A DNA stretch of 50,777 bases from Oligoflexia bacterium (GCA_028277945.1 JANQFH010000048.1:1-50777), one strand, 5' to 3'. Counted from the stretch's first letter, positions 24,685 through 33,379 are shown. Numbers and translations are program-made. Notes: generated by a model from the letters alone, not told the origin.

Positions 24685-25359
24685 ATGAAAGCACTCAAAA
24701 ACGCTCTGCGCAAATACCTTGTCGCTGGGGTCCTTGTGCTCGCCCCTGTGGCTTTAACCGTCTGGCTGCTGCAAATCATGATCGGTGCAGCGGATGCGCT
24801 ACTAGAAATTAAGAACGGCCGTTTCTTTTATTTCGTGCCGGCTGACTATCACCCTGAGAGATTGCTCGGAGTGCGCATCCCAGGAATGGGCGTGGTCGCC
24901 TCTATCCTCCTGTTGCTCATGGTTGGAGTGGTGGCCCATAACTTCTTCGGTCGCAAGCTCATCCATCTCGGTGAGAGGATCGTCAAGCGCATACCCTTTG
25001 TACGTACCATTTACAATGCCGCCAAACAGCTATTGGAAACCGTGCTGCACCAAAATAGCCGTAACTTTAAAGATGTTGTCCTCTACGAATATCCAAGAAA
25101 GGGAATCTATACTATCGCCTTTATTTCTGGAGAGAGCATTGAGCTAAACAAGAATGGCGAGATACAACGTCTTGTCGGCCTGTTTTTGCCGACAACGCCC
25201 AATCCTACTTCAGGTTATTACATGTTAGTCCCAGAAAAGGATGTTAGCCGCCTCGATATCTCCCCAGAAGAGGCATTTAAATTGATCATCAGCTTTGGCA
25301 TTGTCGTTCCGGAAAAGCTACGCCATTTAGTTTTTCGCAGCAAAGCAGGCAATCCCTAA
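24685..25359 (+). CDS. DUF502 family membrane protein
   Basis: The 224-residue protein has two N-terminal membrane helices ('AGVLVLAPVALTVWLLQIMIGA' and 'MGVVASILLLLMVGVVAHNFFG') and a cytoplasmic domain with 'ERIVKRIPFVRTIYNAAKQLLETV' and 'FLPTTPNPTSGYYMLVPEKDV', the hallmarks of DUF502. Function is not established. The ATG at 24685 (MKALKNALRKY) is the natural start; 32 extra codons upstream would overlap purM. The 3' end overlaps the convergent maf gene by 33 bases. Confidence 0.9.
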   Translation: MKALKNALRKYLVAGVLVLAPVALTVWLLQIMIGAADALLEIKNGRFFYFVPADYHPERLLGVRIPGMGVVASILLLLMVGVVAHNFFGRKLIHLGERIVKRIPFVRTIYNAAKQLLETVLHQNSRNFKDVVLYEYPRKGIYTIAFISGESIELNKNGEIQRLVGLFLPTTPNPTSGYYMLVPEKDVSRLDISPEEAFKLIISFGIVVPEKLRHLVFRSKAGNP

Positions 25360-25929
25360 GCGAACCAGATCGAACGCGGTCGACAGCAACGGTAGACCGA
25401 TAACATTAGAATGCGAGCCGTCTACGCTTGCCACCAACCTGCCGCCCTGTTGTTGCAAGCCGTAGCCACCTGCCTTGTCCATGGGCTCACCGCTCTCCAC
25501 ATAGTCGGCAATCTGCACATCAGTGAGGCGATGAAAGGTGACATAGGAAGTGACATGCCGACGCAGACGAGGATTGGCTTCACCCCCATAACCGAGGCAG
25601 TAAGCAGTAATGACTTCGTGGGTGTGTCCACTTAAGAACCGCAACATCTCTTTGGCCTCATCAGCACTGACTGGTTTGCCTAAAACCCGACCCTGACAGC
25701 CCACCAACGTATCTGCGGTCAGCAGCCAGCCTGTAACCCGCCTGCTAGCGGCAGTAAACTTCGTATAGGCATTGGACTCAGCCAATTCTCGCAATCCGCC
25801 ACCTTGCAACCGCTCCTTCCCGTAACTCCTTGGGATTACTTGCGGTTCAATACCAATGGAGCGCAACAGCCAGAGCCGCCTTGGCGAGCGAGAAGCTAAG
25901 GTCAGCGGTTGGGTGCATTTCAACATCAT
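25327..25929 (-). CDS. maf: Maf-like nucleotide pyrophosphatase
   Basis: Maf proteins hydrolyse dTTP, UTP or modified nucleotides. The 200 residues show 'LASRSPRRLWLLRSIGIEP', 'LTADTLVGCQGRVLGKPVSADEAKEMLRFLSGHTHEVITAY', 'YVESGEPMDKAGGYGLQQQGG' and 'GSHSNVIGLPL'. The first motif with the SxR signature and the catalytic Asp region are intact. The ATG lies near 25929 with an in-frame alternative three bases in. It converges with the DUF502 gene. Confidence 0.92.
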   Translation of the reverse strand: MMLKCTQPLTLASRSPRRLWLLRSIGIEPQVIPRSYGKERLQGGGLRELAESNAYTKFTAASRRVTGWLLTADTLVGCQGRVLGKPVSADEAKEMLRFLSGHTHEVITAYCLGYGGEANPRLRRHVTSYVTFHRLTDVQIADYVESGEPMDKAGGYGLQQQGGRLVASVDGSHSNVIGLPLLSTAFDLVRLGIACFAAKN

Positions 25930-25997
25930 AACTTATTGAGATTACAAACAAATCATGTTAACTTGAAAACAGCTAGAGATAATATCAGGAAGCTGTG

Positions 25998-27041
25998 ATG
26001 GACGCACAAAATCTCATCAAAGAACTCAAAAAGACGGTGGATGAACTGCAGATCTTTAACGAGCTGGGTAAGACGCTTACCTCAACGCTTGAGATCAAGG
26101 AGGTGCTGAAGATCGTCATGCAGAAGGTCAGTGAATTGCTGCATCCAACCTCATGGGCACTCTTTCTGGTCGATGACATGGAAAAGGAGTTGATCGCCGA
26201 GATACTGGTTGGCGAACACTTTCCCTTTGTGAAAGACAACAAGGTCACTATGGGGCTTGGTTTTGTCGGCTGGGTTGCTCAGGAGAAAAAACCTATCTTG
26301 ATTCCCGATCCAACGGTAAGAAAGGTCTATTCGCCGGCCGTTGAAGTGCTCGCCTCAGAGCCACACCGTTCTTGTCTCTGTGTCCCACTGATATCGAAAG
26401 AAAAACTTCTTGGTGTGATGAAGCTAGTCAATGACCAAACCGAAGACACCCTGTTTACCGAAGAGGATTTGGCGATTCTTGCTACCTTTGCTGATTATGC
26501 TGCCATCGCCATAGAAAATGCTCGCAACTTCACACGTGTTCAGGAATTGACGATCACTGATGATCTTACCGGTCTCTACAACTCTCGCTATCTCCATAAG
26601 TTGATTCAAACGGAACTAAGACGGTCACACCGCTATCACAAAAATTTTTCACTCATCTTCATCGATTTGGATCATTTCAAATCAATCAATGATAACTATA
26701 ATCATTTGCGCGGCAGCAAACTGCTCGCAGAAATAGCTGCGGTAATCAAAAGCAAACTACGCACGGTCGACGTGGCAGCCAGATACGGTGGCGATGAGTT
26801 TGTCATCATCCTACCTGAGACCCCTAAAGAGATGGCTATTCAGGTTGCCGAGAGAATCCGCATGGCGATCTGTCAGCACGCCTTTCTCACCGCCGACAAC
26901 CTCAACGTAAAACTCACTGGAAGTTTTGGTGTCTCCTCTTTCCCTACAGACGCGGGCACCAAAGATGAGCTCATTCGTTTGGCTGACGAGGCTATGTATC
27001 GCGTCAAGCACTCTACTAGAAACAATGTCGCGGCTGCTTGA
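25998..27041 (+). CDS. GAF-GGDEF diguanylate cyclase
   Basis: A short coiled-coil start ('LIKELKKTVDELQIFNELGKTLTSTLEIKEVLKIVM') leads into a GAF sensory domain (about residues 30-175). A GGDEF domain follows after 'ELTITDDLTGLYNSRYL'. The active site reads 'ARYGGDEFVIILP' near residue 265, and an RTVD inhibitory I-site lies five residues before it. The substrate-binding stretch 'NDNYNHLRGSKLLAE' lacks the usual Gly-His/Gly-Asp pattern but keeps its spacing. It should make cyclic-di-GMP in response to a cytoplasmic signal. AGGA lies before the ATG at 25998; a GTG three bases upstream is also possible. Confidence 0.92.
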   Translation: MDAQNLIKELKKTVDELQIFNELGKTLTSTLEIKEVLKIVMQKVSELLHPTSWALFLVDDMEKELIAEILVGEHFPFVKDNKVTMGLGFVGWVAQEKKPILIPDPTVRKVYSPAVEVLASEPHRSCLCVPLISKEKLLGVMKLVNDQTEDTLFTEEDLAILATFADYAAIAIENARNFTRVQELTITDDLTGLYNSRYLHKLIQTELRRSHRYHKNFSLIFIDLDHFKSINDNYNHLRGSKLLAEIAAVIKSKLRTVDVAARYGGDEFVIILPETPKEMAIQVAERIRMAICQHAFLTADNLNVKLTGSFGVSSFPTDAGTKDELIRLADEAMYRVKHSTRNNVAAA

Positions 27042-27705
27042 GTTCTTTACTCCTGCTTCGGAAGTTCAGGTGATCATCTACGACATGGACGGACTCCTTG
27101 TGGATACCGAGCCGATTGCCGCTCAGGCAGCACGCGCAACACTAGCGCAATTTGACTTACAAATTACAGCAGAAGACGAGGAGCGCTTTATCGGCAAGGC
27201 ATGGCCAGCCATTCTGGCGATCATCCGTGAACGCAACCGTATACCCTTTGACAGTGACGTTTTACGAGAGACTATCAAGAAGCGTTATGAGGAATTGATT
27301 GAAAGAGATCTACCCGTTCTGCCAGGCGCCGTAGAGAGCGTGAAAACCATGGGCAATCACTATCCCCTTGGCCTGGTCTCTGGCAGCACTCGGGCGCAAA
27401 TTGACAGGGTGTTGACCAAACTGGGTATAGGCAATGCTTTCTCTGCCAAGTTCGGCATTGACGACTACGGAGTTAGTAAGCCAGCCCCTGATGGTTTTCT
27501 GCGCTGCGCGCAAAACCTCGGCGTCCTGCCGCAAGCCTGTCTGGTCCTCGAGGACTCCCAACCAGGGGTAGCCGCGGCTAAAGCAGCTGGTATGAAGGTC
27601 ATTGGCGTGGCAGCGGGAAATCACAGTGGTCAGGACCTCTCAGCAGCAGATGCTCAGATTGCCACACTGACTGAACTAATCGATCTGCTGACTGACCTAC
27701 AGTGA
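27025..27705 (+). CDS. HAD-superfamily phosphatase (beta-phosphoglucomutase-like)
   Basis: All four HAD motifs are present: 'IIYDMDGLLVDTEP' (nucleophile DxD), 'LVSGSTR', the Lys in 'VSKPAPDGF', and 'LVLEDSQPGVAAAKAAGMKVI'. The cap is of the small helical type seen in beta-phosphoglucomutase and sugar-phosphate phosphatases. The first ATG consistent with the family is at 27025 (MSRLLEFF), which overlaps the cyclase gene by 17 bases; longer frames upstream would only read antisense-like residues within it. The substrate is probably a phosphorylated sugar. Confidence 0.9.
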   Translation: MSRLLEFFTPASEVQVIIYDMDGLLVDTEPIAAQAARATLAQFDLQITAEDEERFIGKAWPAILAIIRERNRIPFDSDVLRETIKKRYEELIERDLPVLPGAVESVKTMGNHYPLGLVSGSTRAQIDRVLTKLGIGNAFSAKFGIDDYGVSKPAPDGFLRCAQNLGVLPQACLVLEDSQPGVAAAKAAGMKVIGVAAGNHSGQDLSAADAQIATLTELIDLLTDLQ

Positions 27706-27711
27706 CGACTC

Positions 27712-27834
27712 TAATGTGTCGTCAAACGCAGGGGAAAGAGGAAGTCACAGAGAACAAAGAACAACAACTGCAATAGTAACAGCAGTAGTAGACCGGCATG
27801 TCTTTTAAAAAATGCTGCAATCTCACTATACATA
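27712..27834 (-). CDS. Possible small membrane protein (40 aa)
   Basis: An open frame of 40 codons encodes one strong hydrophobic stretch ('AGLLLLLLLQLLFFVLCDFLF') behind a basic 'FFKRH' segment. It follows the single-TM 112-residue gene by 37 bases on the same strand. No clear ribosome binding site is present, so the call is tentative. Confidence 0.35.
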
Positions 27835-27871
27835 GCTGAGTGTTCGTTTACTTTACAAAAAGGCGGCGAAG

Positions 27872-28210
27872 TTAAAAAGAGTTTTTCAGTAGGAAGCTGT
27901 AGTCCTCTTCAAGGCGTCGCTGGAACTGTTGATCACGCCGTGCGTAGCGAAGATGATCAGTGGCAAAGAGAGCAAGTTCATCGATATCTTGGATACGCTC
28001 AGGAAGCGTATGAAACTGTGTGGCTGTAGCGCGCTGCCGACCCTGTAGATCCTCAAAACTGTAGGTAGCCTCCGGTAGTGGCATTTGCTTGAGACTCTCT
28101 TGCATCTGCAGGTAGGTACCAATGAGATAGCCCCACAGCAACACCGTTACCAACATCAAGCTGTAGGTAAGGCTGCGGCGCCAAAGCATGGTGTGTGGCC
28201 TCTGTTTCAT
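27872..28210 (-). CDS. Single-TM hypothetical protein (112 aa)
   Basis: An N-terminal membrane helix ('SLTYSLMLVTVLLWGYLIGTYL', near residues 13-34) is followed by a soluble, charged domain of about 75 residues ('LPERIQDIDELALFATDHLRYARRDQQFQRRLEEDYSFLL'). I do not recognise the family. It could be bitopic or a signal-anchored periplasmic protein. No ribosome binding site stands out; a second ATG lies at residue 8. It may be co-transcribed with a possible 40-residue membrane protein downstream. Confidence 0.65.
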   Translation of the reverse strand: MKQRPHTMLWRRSLTYSLMLVTVLLWGYLIGTYLQMQESLKQMPLPEATYSFEDLQGRQRATATQFHTLPERIQDIDELALFATDHLRYARRDQQFQRRLEEDYSFLLKNSF

Positions 28211-28394
28211 GCATGGCTAAATTGCATGCACTGTGCCAGAAGACTTCTAAAAATAGTAAAATAATTTCAAATAGTTATATTTCTATAGCAACCGCCCAGG
28301 ACAAACCAACGGGACCTGTGTACCCCAAAAGTGCGGCACCCTTGCCGATAGTACGCACGAACCAGCCTCGCTTTCCGCTGTAACGCTTTCGTGG

Positions 28395-28400
28395 TATAAG
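28395..28400 (+). promoter_or_regulatory. Probable -10 box of the tRNA-Ala gene
   Basis: TATAAG lies 18 bases before the tRNA 5' end and is followed by a GC-rich stretch (CGCCCGCC), as in stringently controlled tRNA promoters. The -35 region (about 28372-28377) is weak. Confidence 0.4.
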
Positions 28401-28418
28401 ACGCCCGCCAAAGCTTAC

Positions 28419-28491
28419 GGGGGCGTAGCTCAGATGGGAGAGCGCGGCGTTCGCAATGCCGAGGTCGAGGGTTCGATCCCCTTCGCCTCCA
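28419..28491 (+). tRNA. tRNA-Ala, anticodon CGC
   Basis: The 73-base gene has acceptor arms GGGGGCG and CGCCTCC (one G-U pair) with discriminator A. The D arm is GCTCAGATGGGAGAGC. Anticodon stem CGGCG/TGCCG holds loop TTCGCAA, giving anticodon CGC. The T loop is TTCGATC. CCA is not encoded. Its 3' end is duplicated 145 bases downstream. Confidence 0.95.
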
Positions 28492-28512
28492 TTTTATGTG
28501 CTCGCCCCACAT
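28472..28512 (+). repeat. Direct repeat copy 1 (tRNA-Ala 3' end plus downstream)
   Basis: Forty-one bases covering the last 20 bases of tRNA-Ala and 21 bases beyond recur at 28617-28657 with one mismatch. The layout looks like an attachment-site duplication or a short tandem duplication. Confidence 0.85.
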
Positions 28513-28544
28513 TGGCTGTTGTAACCTGATGGCCATTGTCGGGG

Positions 28545-28589
28545 CCTCGCTTTCGTGCTCCGGCGAAACAAGTTCGCCTGCGCACGAGG
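28545..28589. repeat. Nested hairpin between the tRNA-Ala repeats
   Basis: Paired segments CCTC/GAGG, GTGC/GCAC and GGCGAA/TTCGCC nest around an ACAAG loop. The 104-base segment between the two direct repeats holds this hairpin and no open frame of note. Confidence 0.5.
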
Positions 28590-28616
28590 TGGTTGATTGG
28601 AAATGTGGACGAATTC

Positions 28617-28657
28617 TTCGATCCCCTTCGCCTCCATTTTATGTGCTCACCCCACAT
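28617..28657 (+). repeat. Direct repeat copy 2 (duplicated tRNA-Ala 3' end)
   Basis: This second copy differs at one base from 28472-28512. It retains only the tRNA 3' part, so it cannot form a tRNA. It lies 18 bases before the promoter of the Phd/ParE-type pair. Confidence 0.85.
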
Positions 28658-28675
28658 CACTCAGAGAGAAAAGAC

Positions 28676-28704
28676 TTGACAATACGTACGCTATTACGTA
28701 CGCT
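28676..28704 (+). promoter_or_regulatory. Promoter and tandem operator of the Phd/ParE pair
   Basis: TTGACA (28676-28681), a 17-base spacer and TACGCT (28699-28704) form a strong promoter. Two direct copies of TACGTACGCT (28683-28692 and 28695-28704), each with a palindromic TACGTA, lie in the spacer and -10 and suit autorepression. The expected transcription start falls at the ATG, so the message is probably leaderless. Confidence 0.65.
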
Positions 28705-28710
28705 TAAGTT

Positions 28711-28983
28711 ATGGCCATTCCAAAAATAAAAACTGCTACGAGTTTTCGCCAGTCGCTTTACGAGACCCTGAAGGACGTCGCCAAGGGCAAGACTTACGTA
28801 GTCACTCAAAAACAGAGTGATCCTGTGGTGCTCATTTCACAAGAGAAATACAATAGAGTTTTGGAGGAACGGGAAGTTCTCAAATCTATCGCAGCAGGGG
28901 TTGCCGATTTAGAGGCAAGGAAGACGTTAACTCACGCTAACGCCCTCTCCCGCCTAAACAAACTGAAGAAAAAGTGGAAATAA
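28711..28983 (+). CDS. Phd/YefM-type antitoxin
   Basis: The 90-residue protein starts with a Phd/YefM DNA-binding domain: 'TATSFRQSLYETLKDVAKGKTYVVTQKQSDPVVLISQEKYNRVLEE'. A charged C-terminal tail follows that likely wraps the toxin. Such antitoxins neutralise a RelE/ParE toxin and repress their own promoter. No Shine-Dalgarno sequence precedes the ATG, consistent with a leaderless transcript. The gene overlaps the toxin gene by ten bases. Confidence 0.88.
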   Translation: MAIPKIKTATSFRQSLYETLKDVAKGKTYVVTQKQSDPVVLISQEKYNRVLEEREVLKSIAAGVADLEARKTLTHANALSRLNKLKKKWK

Positions 28984-29258
28984 TTTGGTCCAAGTGGGCG
29001 TTGGATCGCATTGAAGAAATTGTCCAATACATTGCTAACGACTCTCCTTCAAGAGCTACCAAATTTATTGATTCGCTCGTGGCTTCTGTTGATCGGCTTA
29101 GCGACTTTCCTCATTCGGGCTCCGTCGTTCCTGAAAACACCGCCTTCCGCCAAGTTGTTTTTCACCATTACCGCGTGATATATCGTGTAACAGACAAGTT
29201 CGTAGAGATAGTCACCGTAATCTCACCTGGTCTGTTATCCGAGAAAATACTTAAATAA
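28974..29258 (+). CDS. RelE/ParE-family toxin
   Basis: The 94-residue protein fits the ParE/RelE fold: 'WSKWALDRIEEIVQYIANDSPSRATKFIDSLVASVDRLSDFPHSGSVVPE', then 'FRQVVFHHYRVIYRVTDKFVEIVTVISP'. The 'YRVIYRV' strand and preceding basic residues match the family core. ParE-like members poison gyrase and RelE-like ones cut mRNA; this one looks nearer ParE but I cannot decide. It overlaps the antitoxin by ten bases, so translation is coupled. Confidence 0.88.
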   Translation: MEIIWSKWALDRIEEIVQYIANDSPSRATKFIDSLVASVDRLSDFPHSGSVVPENTAFRQVVFHHYRVIYRVTDKFVEIVTVISPGLLSEKILK

Positions 29259-29419
29259 GATGAACCGCCTTTGGCGAATTGAACCTTATCCAAATGAGTG
29301 CTTCAGAAGATAAACCTTGCATCATGGCACGGACTCGTTCCTTATGCTGAGGCTTCACTTGCCAGCGACCATCCAAGAGTCTTAGCATACTCACAGCCGT
29401 AGTCCTCAAGGTAACGAGT

Positions 29420-31711
29420 TCACTTTGCCGAGGACTTGCGCTCTTTCTCCAAAACCCTTCTCAAAGCCTCTTCTGCCTGTTCACTACCAAATAGAGAGGC
29501 GCCGGTTTTGATCAGGTCGGCAACCACTTCATTGATTGGGCGTCGAGATTTTCGCTGCCGGTGGTCGCTGATGTCACCAATAAAGGGCCACAACCTGGTA
29601 CGAATGTCATGTGGGAGAACGTGCTCTAGATACTCCAAGGAAAAGCTCTTTAACTTTTTTTCATCAAGAATGATGCCATGAAAGGCAGCACGCACCAAAT
29701 CTGGATCCAACACTAGAGTTAACAGACGAAAGGTGTGTTCTAAGCTGATCTCGCCGCGGAGTCCAACACGGTCGTGCAAGAGATCATCGCTCTCATCGGC
29801 ATCAAGAAGCCTTTGCAACTCCCACACAGGACGACCACGGTTGACTTCCGCACGCAGGGCCTCGTAAACAAGCTGATGCCAATCGCGCTGAGATAGAGGA
29901 CGGTTATCACGGCGCCGTCGTACCAGGGCAATGGCAGCGCGATAGCGTATCTCAAACCGTCTGGCATGAAGAGCGTCCAAGAGGGCATCATCGACCTCTG
30001 CGCCACCGATCTTGGCAAAAATTGCCGGGATCCTTCGACGAATGACAAAATCCGCCTCTTCGTTGATGAGCTGTTCTGTCAGTGGCGTCACCACCATGTC
30101 ACCGAGGTTCTCCAAAATTGCACGCACACGTGGGTAAAGCGCATCTCTTGTCAAAAACCGCACCAAACAGGGTATATGCTCGGGCTCCCAGTCAGTATAG
30201 CTCTCTAGCAGCCTGACAATAGCTGCCATATCGTTACCATGTAGTATGGCGATAACCTCCTGAACCGGAGGATTTTCAATGACTATGGTGGTTGGTTCCT
30301 GTTCTGCCCGCAGTCGCTCCATGTCAACACCGTGCGCTTTTAACTGTTCGGCAATGTCCAAATGAGTAAAGTTCAAACTCATGGTAACAAGACGCCCATC
30401 ACCCAACTTTGCTTTGGCAACAAGCTCTGCTGTGGCCTCCTTACCACGTTTCAACTGCTCACCAAGACTCAGAAAATACTGCTTGCCCATAAGTCGATTG
30501 AGGTAAAGAAAGACAACGGACAACACGCCGACAAAAAACGAGAGCCATCGCGAGGGCAACCCAGCCAAGGTCACCCATAACAAGATCATTACCGCCCCTA
30601 GTCCTTCAGAAAGAGTGTCGACAATGGCGTCAATAAAGGTTTTGGTCTTGCGCCGCAGTGATGACGATAAAGGCACATAACAAAACTCAATAACCGCAAT
30701 GTGTATAGAAGTGCGCAGACTACGATCAGCACCGCGCACCATGGTGGCAACGAGTAGTCCAGGAAGAACTAATAGTAAAGAAGAACCGAGCAGCAGCACC
30801 AGTGGCAATAGTGACAGGCTCACAGCAACTCCAGCAAAGGCTAGAAACCGTGAAGTAATCGTCAATTGCAAAACAAAGGCGATGACTCCAATCCAGCCGT
30901 AAAAGAGACCAAAGAAACTGGTTAATTGGGCTCTTGTTAATAGCGATGCTTGAACGAACTCTTTAAACTGGTAGTCTAAGATCGTGCTGGCAACCGTTGC
31001 TACCATAACAATGCCGGCAATGACACGCAGGTAGGGCTTCTGCCAGATAAGCGCGACACTCTCACGAAACTTCGCGCTACTGCTTGATCCACTACGACTA
31101 TAGTCTGCTGGGGATCGATCCTTGGTTGGTAAAGATCGATGACAGATCCAAGACAAGAACAAAAACAAGAGCAATCCTAGCACTAAGCGATCACTAGAAA
31201 AACGTCCGCTTAGCCACGGCAACGATGTCCCCGCAACTACGGCACCAAGAGCACCACCTGCGCCAATAAAACCAAAGAGCCTCTTGGCTTCGCGCAAGAC
31301 AAAGTAATCTGCCGTCACCAGCCAAAAACCAGAAGTGATGAGTAGCACACCTAGTGCGGTCCAAAGGTAAAAGAGAACAATGGCGACTTCAGAGTGTCTG
31401 ACAAATAACCCGAGCAACGTGATACCAACGGCAACGATGGGAAGGAGCCTATTGAGTACAACGCCAGCACTGTATCGCGACAACAAATAGATAAACTGCA
31501 TCACCGTAGGAATTGCTAAAGCGGCTACTGTTGTCGTCATATACGGCAAGGTTCTCACATCAAAACTGGCAAGGTAGAAGGCCTCACGCAAAGAACGCGA
31601 CAGCACAACAAAGGCAAGAATGCAAAAGGCGCTGGCAAACAAGAGTAAGCCTGGCCTGATTTCATCAGGCCGGATGTTGAGCCAAGCGGCTATTCGATGT
31701 AAAGGCTGCAT
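29420..31711 (-). CDS. NTT-family (ATP/ADP translocase-like) transporter with HEAT-like tail
   Basis: Residues 1-410 hold about 12 membrane segments in the pattern of the nucleotide transporter (NTT) family, including 'LREAFYLASFDVRTLPYMTTT', 'ALGVLLITSGFWLVTADYFVLREAKRLFGFIGAGGALGAV' and 'IRESVALIWQKPYLRVIAGIVM'-like parts. Residues 420-763 form a soluble helical region with HEAT-like units ('LVRFLTRDALYPRVRAILENLGDMVVTPLTEQL'). NTTs exchange ATP for ADP in intracellular parasites, but free-living members of unknown substrate exist. The HEAT tail suggests a regulatory or docking part. A second NTT-like gene lies 3 kb away. Substrate is not known. Confidence 0.8.
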   Translation of the reverse strand: MQPLHRIAAWLNIRPDEIRPGLLLFASAFCILAFVVLSRSLREAFYLASFDVRTLPYMTTTVAALAIPTVMQFIYLLSRYSAGVVLNRLLPIVAVGITLLGLFVRHSEVAIVLFYLWTALGVLLITSGFWLVTADYFVLREAKRLFGFIGAGGALGAVVAGTSLPWLSGRFSSDRLVLGLLLFLFLSWICHRSLPTKDRSPADYSRSGSSSSAKFRESVALIWQKPYLRVIAGIVMVATVASTILDYQFKEFVQASLLTRAQLTSFFGLFYGWIGVIAFVLQLTITSRFLAFAGVAVSLSLLPLVLLLGSSLLLVLPGLLVATMVRGADRSLRTSIHIAVIEFCYVPLSSSLRRKTKTFIDAIVDTLSEGLGAVMILLWVTLAGLPSRWLSFFVGVLSVVFLYLNRLMGKQYFLSLGEQLKRGKEATAELVAKAKLGDGRLVTMSLNFTHLDIAEQLKAHGVDMERLRAEQEPTTIVIENPPVQEVIAILHGNDMAAIVRLLESYTDWEPEHIPCLVRFLTRDALYPRVRAILENLGDMVVTPLTEQLINEEADFVIRRRIPAIFAKIGGAEVDDALLDALHARRFEIRYRAAIALVRRRRDNRPLSQRDWHQLVYEALRAEVNRGRPVWELQRLLDADESDDLLHDRVGLRGEISLEHTFRLLTLVLDPDLVRAAFHGIILDEKKLKSFSLEYLEHVLPHDIRTRLWPFIGDISDHRQRKSRRPINEVVADLIKTGASLFGSEQAEEALRRVLEKERKSSAK

Positions 31712-31741
31712 AGATCTGAGGTATCTTAATAGTCGCTGAAC

Positions 31742-33379
31742 TCAAGCTATGGCAGCAACGGACAACTTTTCCTCTGATTGTGAACTCATATCTTCCTCGG
31801 CCGGACCATGGAGTTCCCACCACTCTTTTGCACAGACTGCATCCCATGGCCTTTCAAAGTGAATAGCAGCAAGTGCTGCAGAGAGTTCCTCGGCTGATTG
31901 AAAGCGTTTGCTGGGATCTTTTTCCAGACAACGCATGACAATGTCATCGAGCAGCTGCGGCACCGGCAGTTCCGATAGCTCTGTGGGTCGGTTCGGTACG
32001 GTTTTAAGATGACCGACCAAGGCCTCTACGCTTGAGGTCGCGGGAAAGAGTGGCTGCGCAGTCAACATCCAGTGCGCCACCGCACCGAGGTTGTAAAGGT
32101 CAGCGCGCCGGTCAGCCCTCTGTTTGCTGTGGATGAGCTCAGGGGCAACAAAGTTAGGGGTGCCAAGAAAGCCGCCTTGCTTTGCTTGCAGCGTGGCTGT
32201 CTCGGTTTGCTTGATCTCCTTAGCAAGACCAAAGTCGAGCACCTTGACAAAATCGTAGATGTCGCCACGCACAGTCAGAAAAATATTTGAGGGCTTGATA
32301 TCACGATGAATGATCTTCCTACTGTGTGCTTCGGCAAGCGAGCCGCAAACCTGTTTTAAAATAAACACCACGCGACTCGAAGGTATTTGACCAAACTTAC
32401 TCACCAGGCGTTGCAGATCCATGCCTTCCAAGTATTCCATGGCATAGTAAAAGTTGGCATTGCGTGTGCGGCCATAATCAAAGATGGTGATGGTGTTCGG
32501 ATGGGTCAATTTGGAAGAGAGTGTTACCTCGCGCTCAAAGCGGCTGATGGCGAGCTCACGATCCGCCTCGGCTTCGACGCTTAGCACCTTAATGGCCGTA
32601 GGCCGACAGAGCAGAGCGTGGGAGGCATAGTAGACCTTGCCCATGCCACCAGAGCCGAGTTCTCTTTGGATAATGTAATTGCCAAAACGCTCTGCCCGGC
32701 GCAGATCTGAACGGATGCGATAAAGCACGCGGGTAACGAGGGTGGAGAGAATACCGATGACAACAATGTCTACGGTGCCGCTCAAGATGTGGGATTGAAA
32801 CAGCTCTCTGCCGCCCATGGCGATCCAAAACTGCTGGATCTCTACAAAGAGATGATAGTTGGCAAATTGGCATAGAGGATAGGCAATGACTGCTGTCAAC
32901 GCCAAACCAACCTGGATCGCAACCCGACAAGGAACAAAGGCCGCGTGGATGAACAACAACAGTGCAAGACCAAAGTCGGGTGTTTGAGCTGGGTGGAAGA
33001 GTGCCATGGCAACAATGGCCACGACTATGTTGAAGGTCATCATGATGTAGTCGATGCCCACCAGCTGCCGCCAGCTCCAACCACTCCACAGCAACATGAG
33101 GCTGACGATGGCAAAGGAGATCTTGTGTCCATGGAATAGCTGACGTCCCCAGTCAGAGAGTCCGGTGATGCTTTCGGTCGTCTCTGGCAGCGGCAGAAAG
33201 ACGATCTTGGTCAGGTACATGACAATGCAGATGAAAAAGCCAAGGATGGCAACCAAACGCAGTCGGCTTAGGAGCAGGCTGTGGGAGCTCCGCTCAAAGC
33301 CGGCATCGAGTGTGGAACCCGCTGTGGTGGTGGCCGTTGGCGCATGGACCTTGGATATGTGCTCGATAAACCTCGCCAT
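31742..33379 (-). CDS. Membrane Ser/Thr protein kinase
   Basis: About six membrane helices occupy residues 40-230, then a cytoplasmic Hanks-type kinase follows: 'YIIQRELGSGGMGKVYYA' (P-loop), 'TAIKVL' (Lys near 263), 'IIHRDIKPSNIF' (near 356), 'VLDFGLAKE' (near 381), 'GTPNFVAPELI' and a C-lobe with 'DRRADLYNLGAV'. All catalytic residues are present. The kinase is reversed from the usual layout, with the membrane part at the N-terminus. The multi-helix sensor is unrecognised. It sits between NTT transporters and diverges from the Ppx-like gene. Confidence 0.93.
   Translation of the reverse strand: MARFIEHISKVHAPTATTTAGSTLDAGFERSSHSLLLSRLRLVAILGFFICIVMYLTKIVFLPLPETTESITGLSDWGRQLFHGHKISFAIVSLMLLWSGWSWRQLVGIDYIMMTFNIVVAIVAMALFHPAQTPDFGLALLLFIHAAFVPCRVAIQVGLALTAVIAYPLCQFANYHLFVEIQQFWIAMGGRELFQSHILSGTVDIVVIGILSTLVTRVLYRIRSDLRRAERFGNYIIQRELGSGGMGKVYYASHALLCRPTAIKVLSVEAEADRELAISRFEREVTLSSKLTHPNTITIFDYGRTRNANFYYAMEYLEGMDLQRLVSKFGQIPSSRVVFILKQVCGSLAEAHSRKIIHRDIKPSNIFLTVRGDIYDFVKVLDFGLAKEIKQTETATLQAKQGGFLGTPNFVAPELIHSKQRADRRADLYNLGAVAHWMLTAQPLFPATSSVEALVGHLKTVPNRPTELSELPVPQLLDDIVMRCLEKDPSKRFQSAEELSAALAAIHFERPWDAVCAKEWWELHGPAEEDMSSQSEEKLSVAAIA

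Noticed and set aside
28617-28657. Second tRNA-Ala gene
   Set aside because: Only the 3' part is present; acceptor 5' strand, D arm and anticodon are missing.
32589-33089. Minus-strand 166-codon frame inside the Ser/Thr kinase gene
   Set aside because: It is in another frame of a well-supported kinase gene and has no recognisable domain or start signal.
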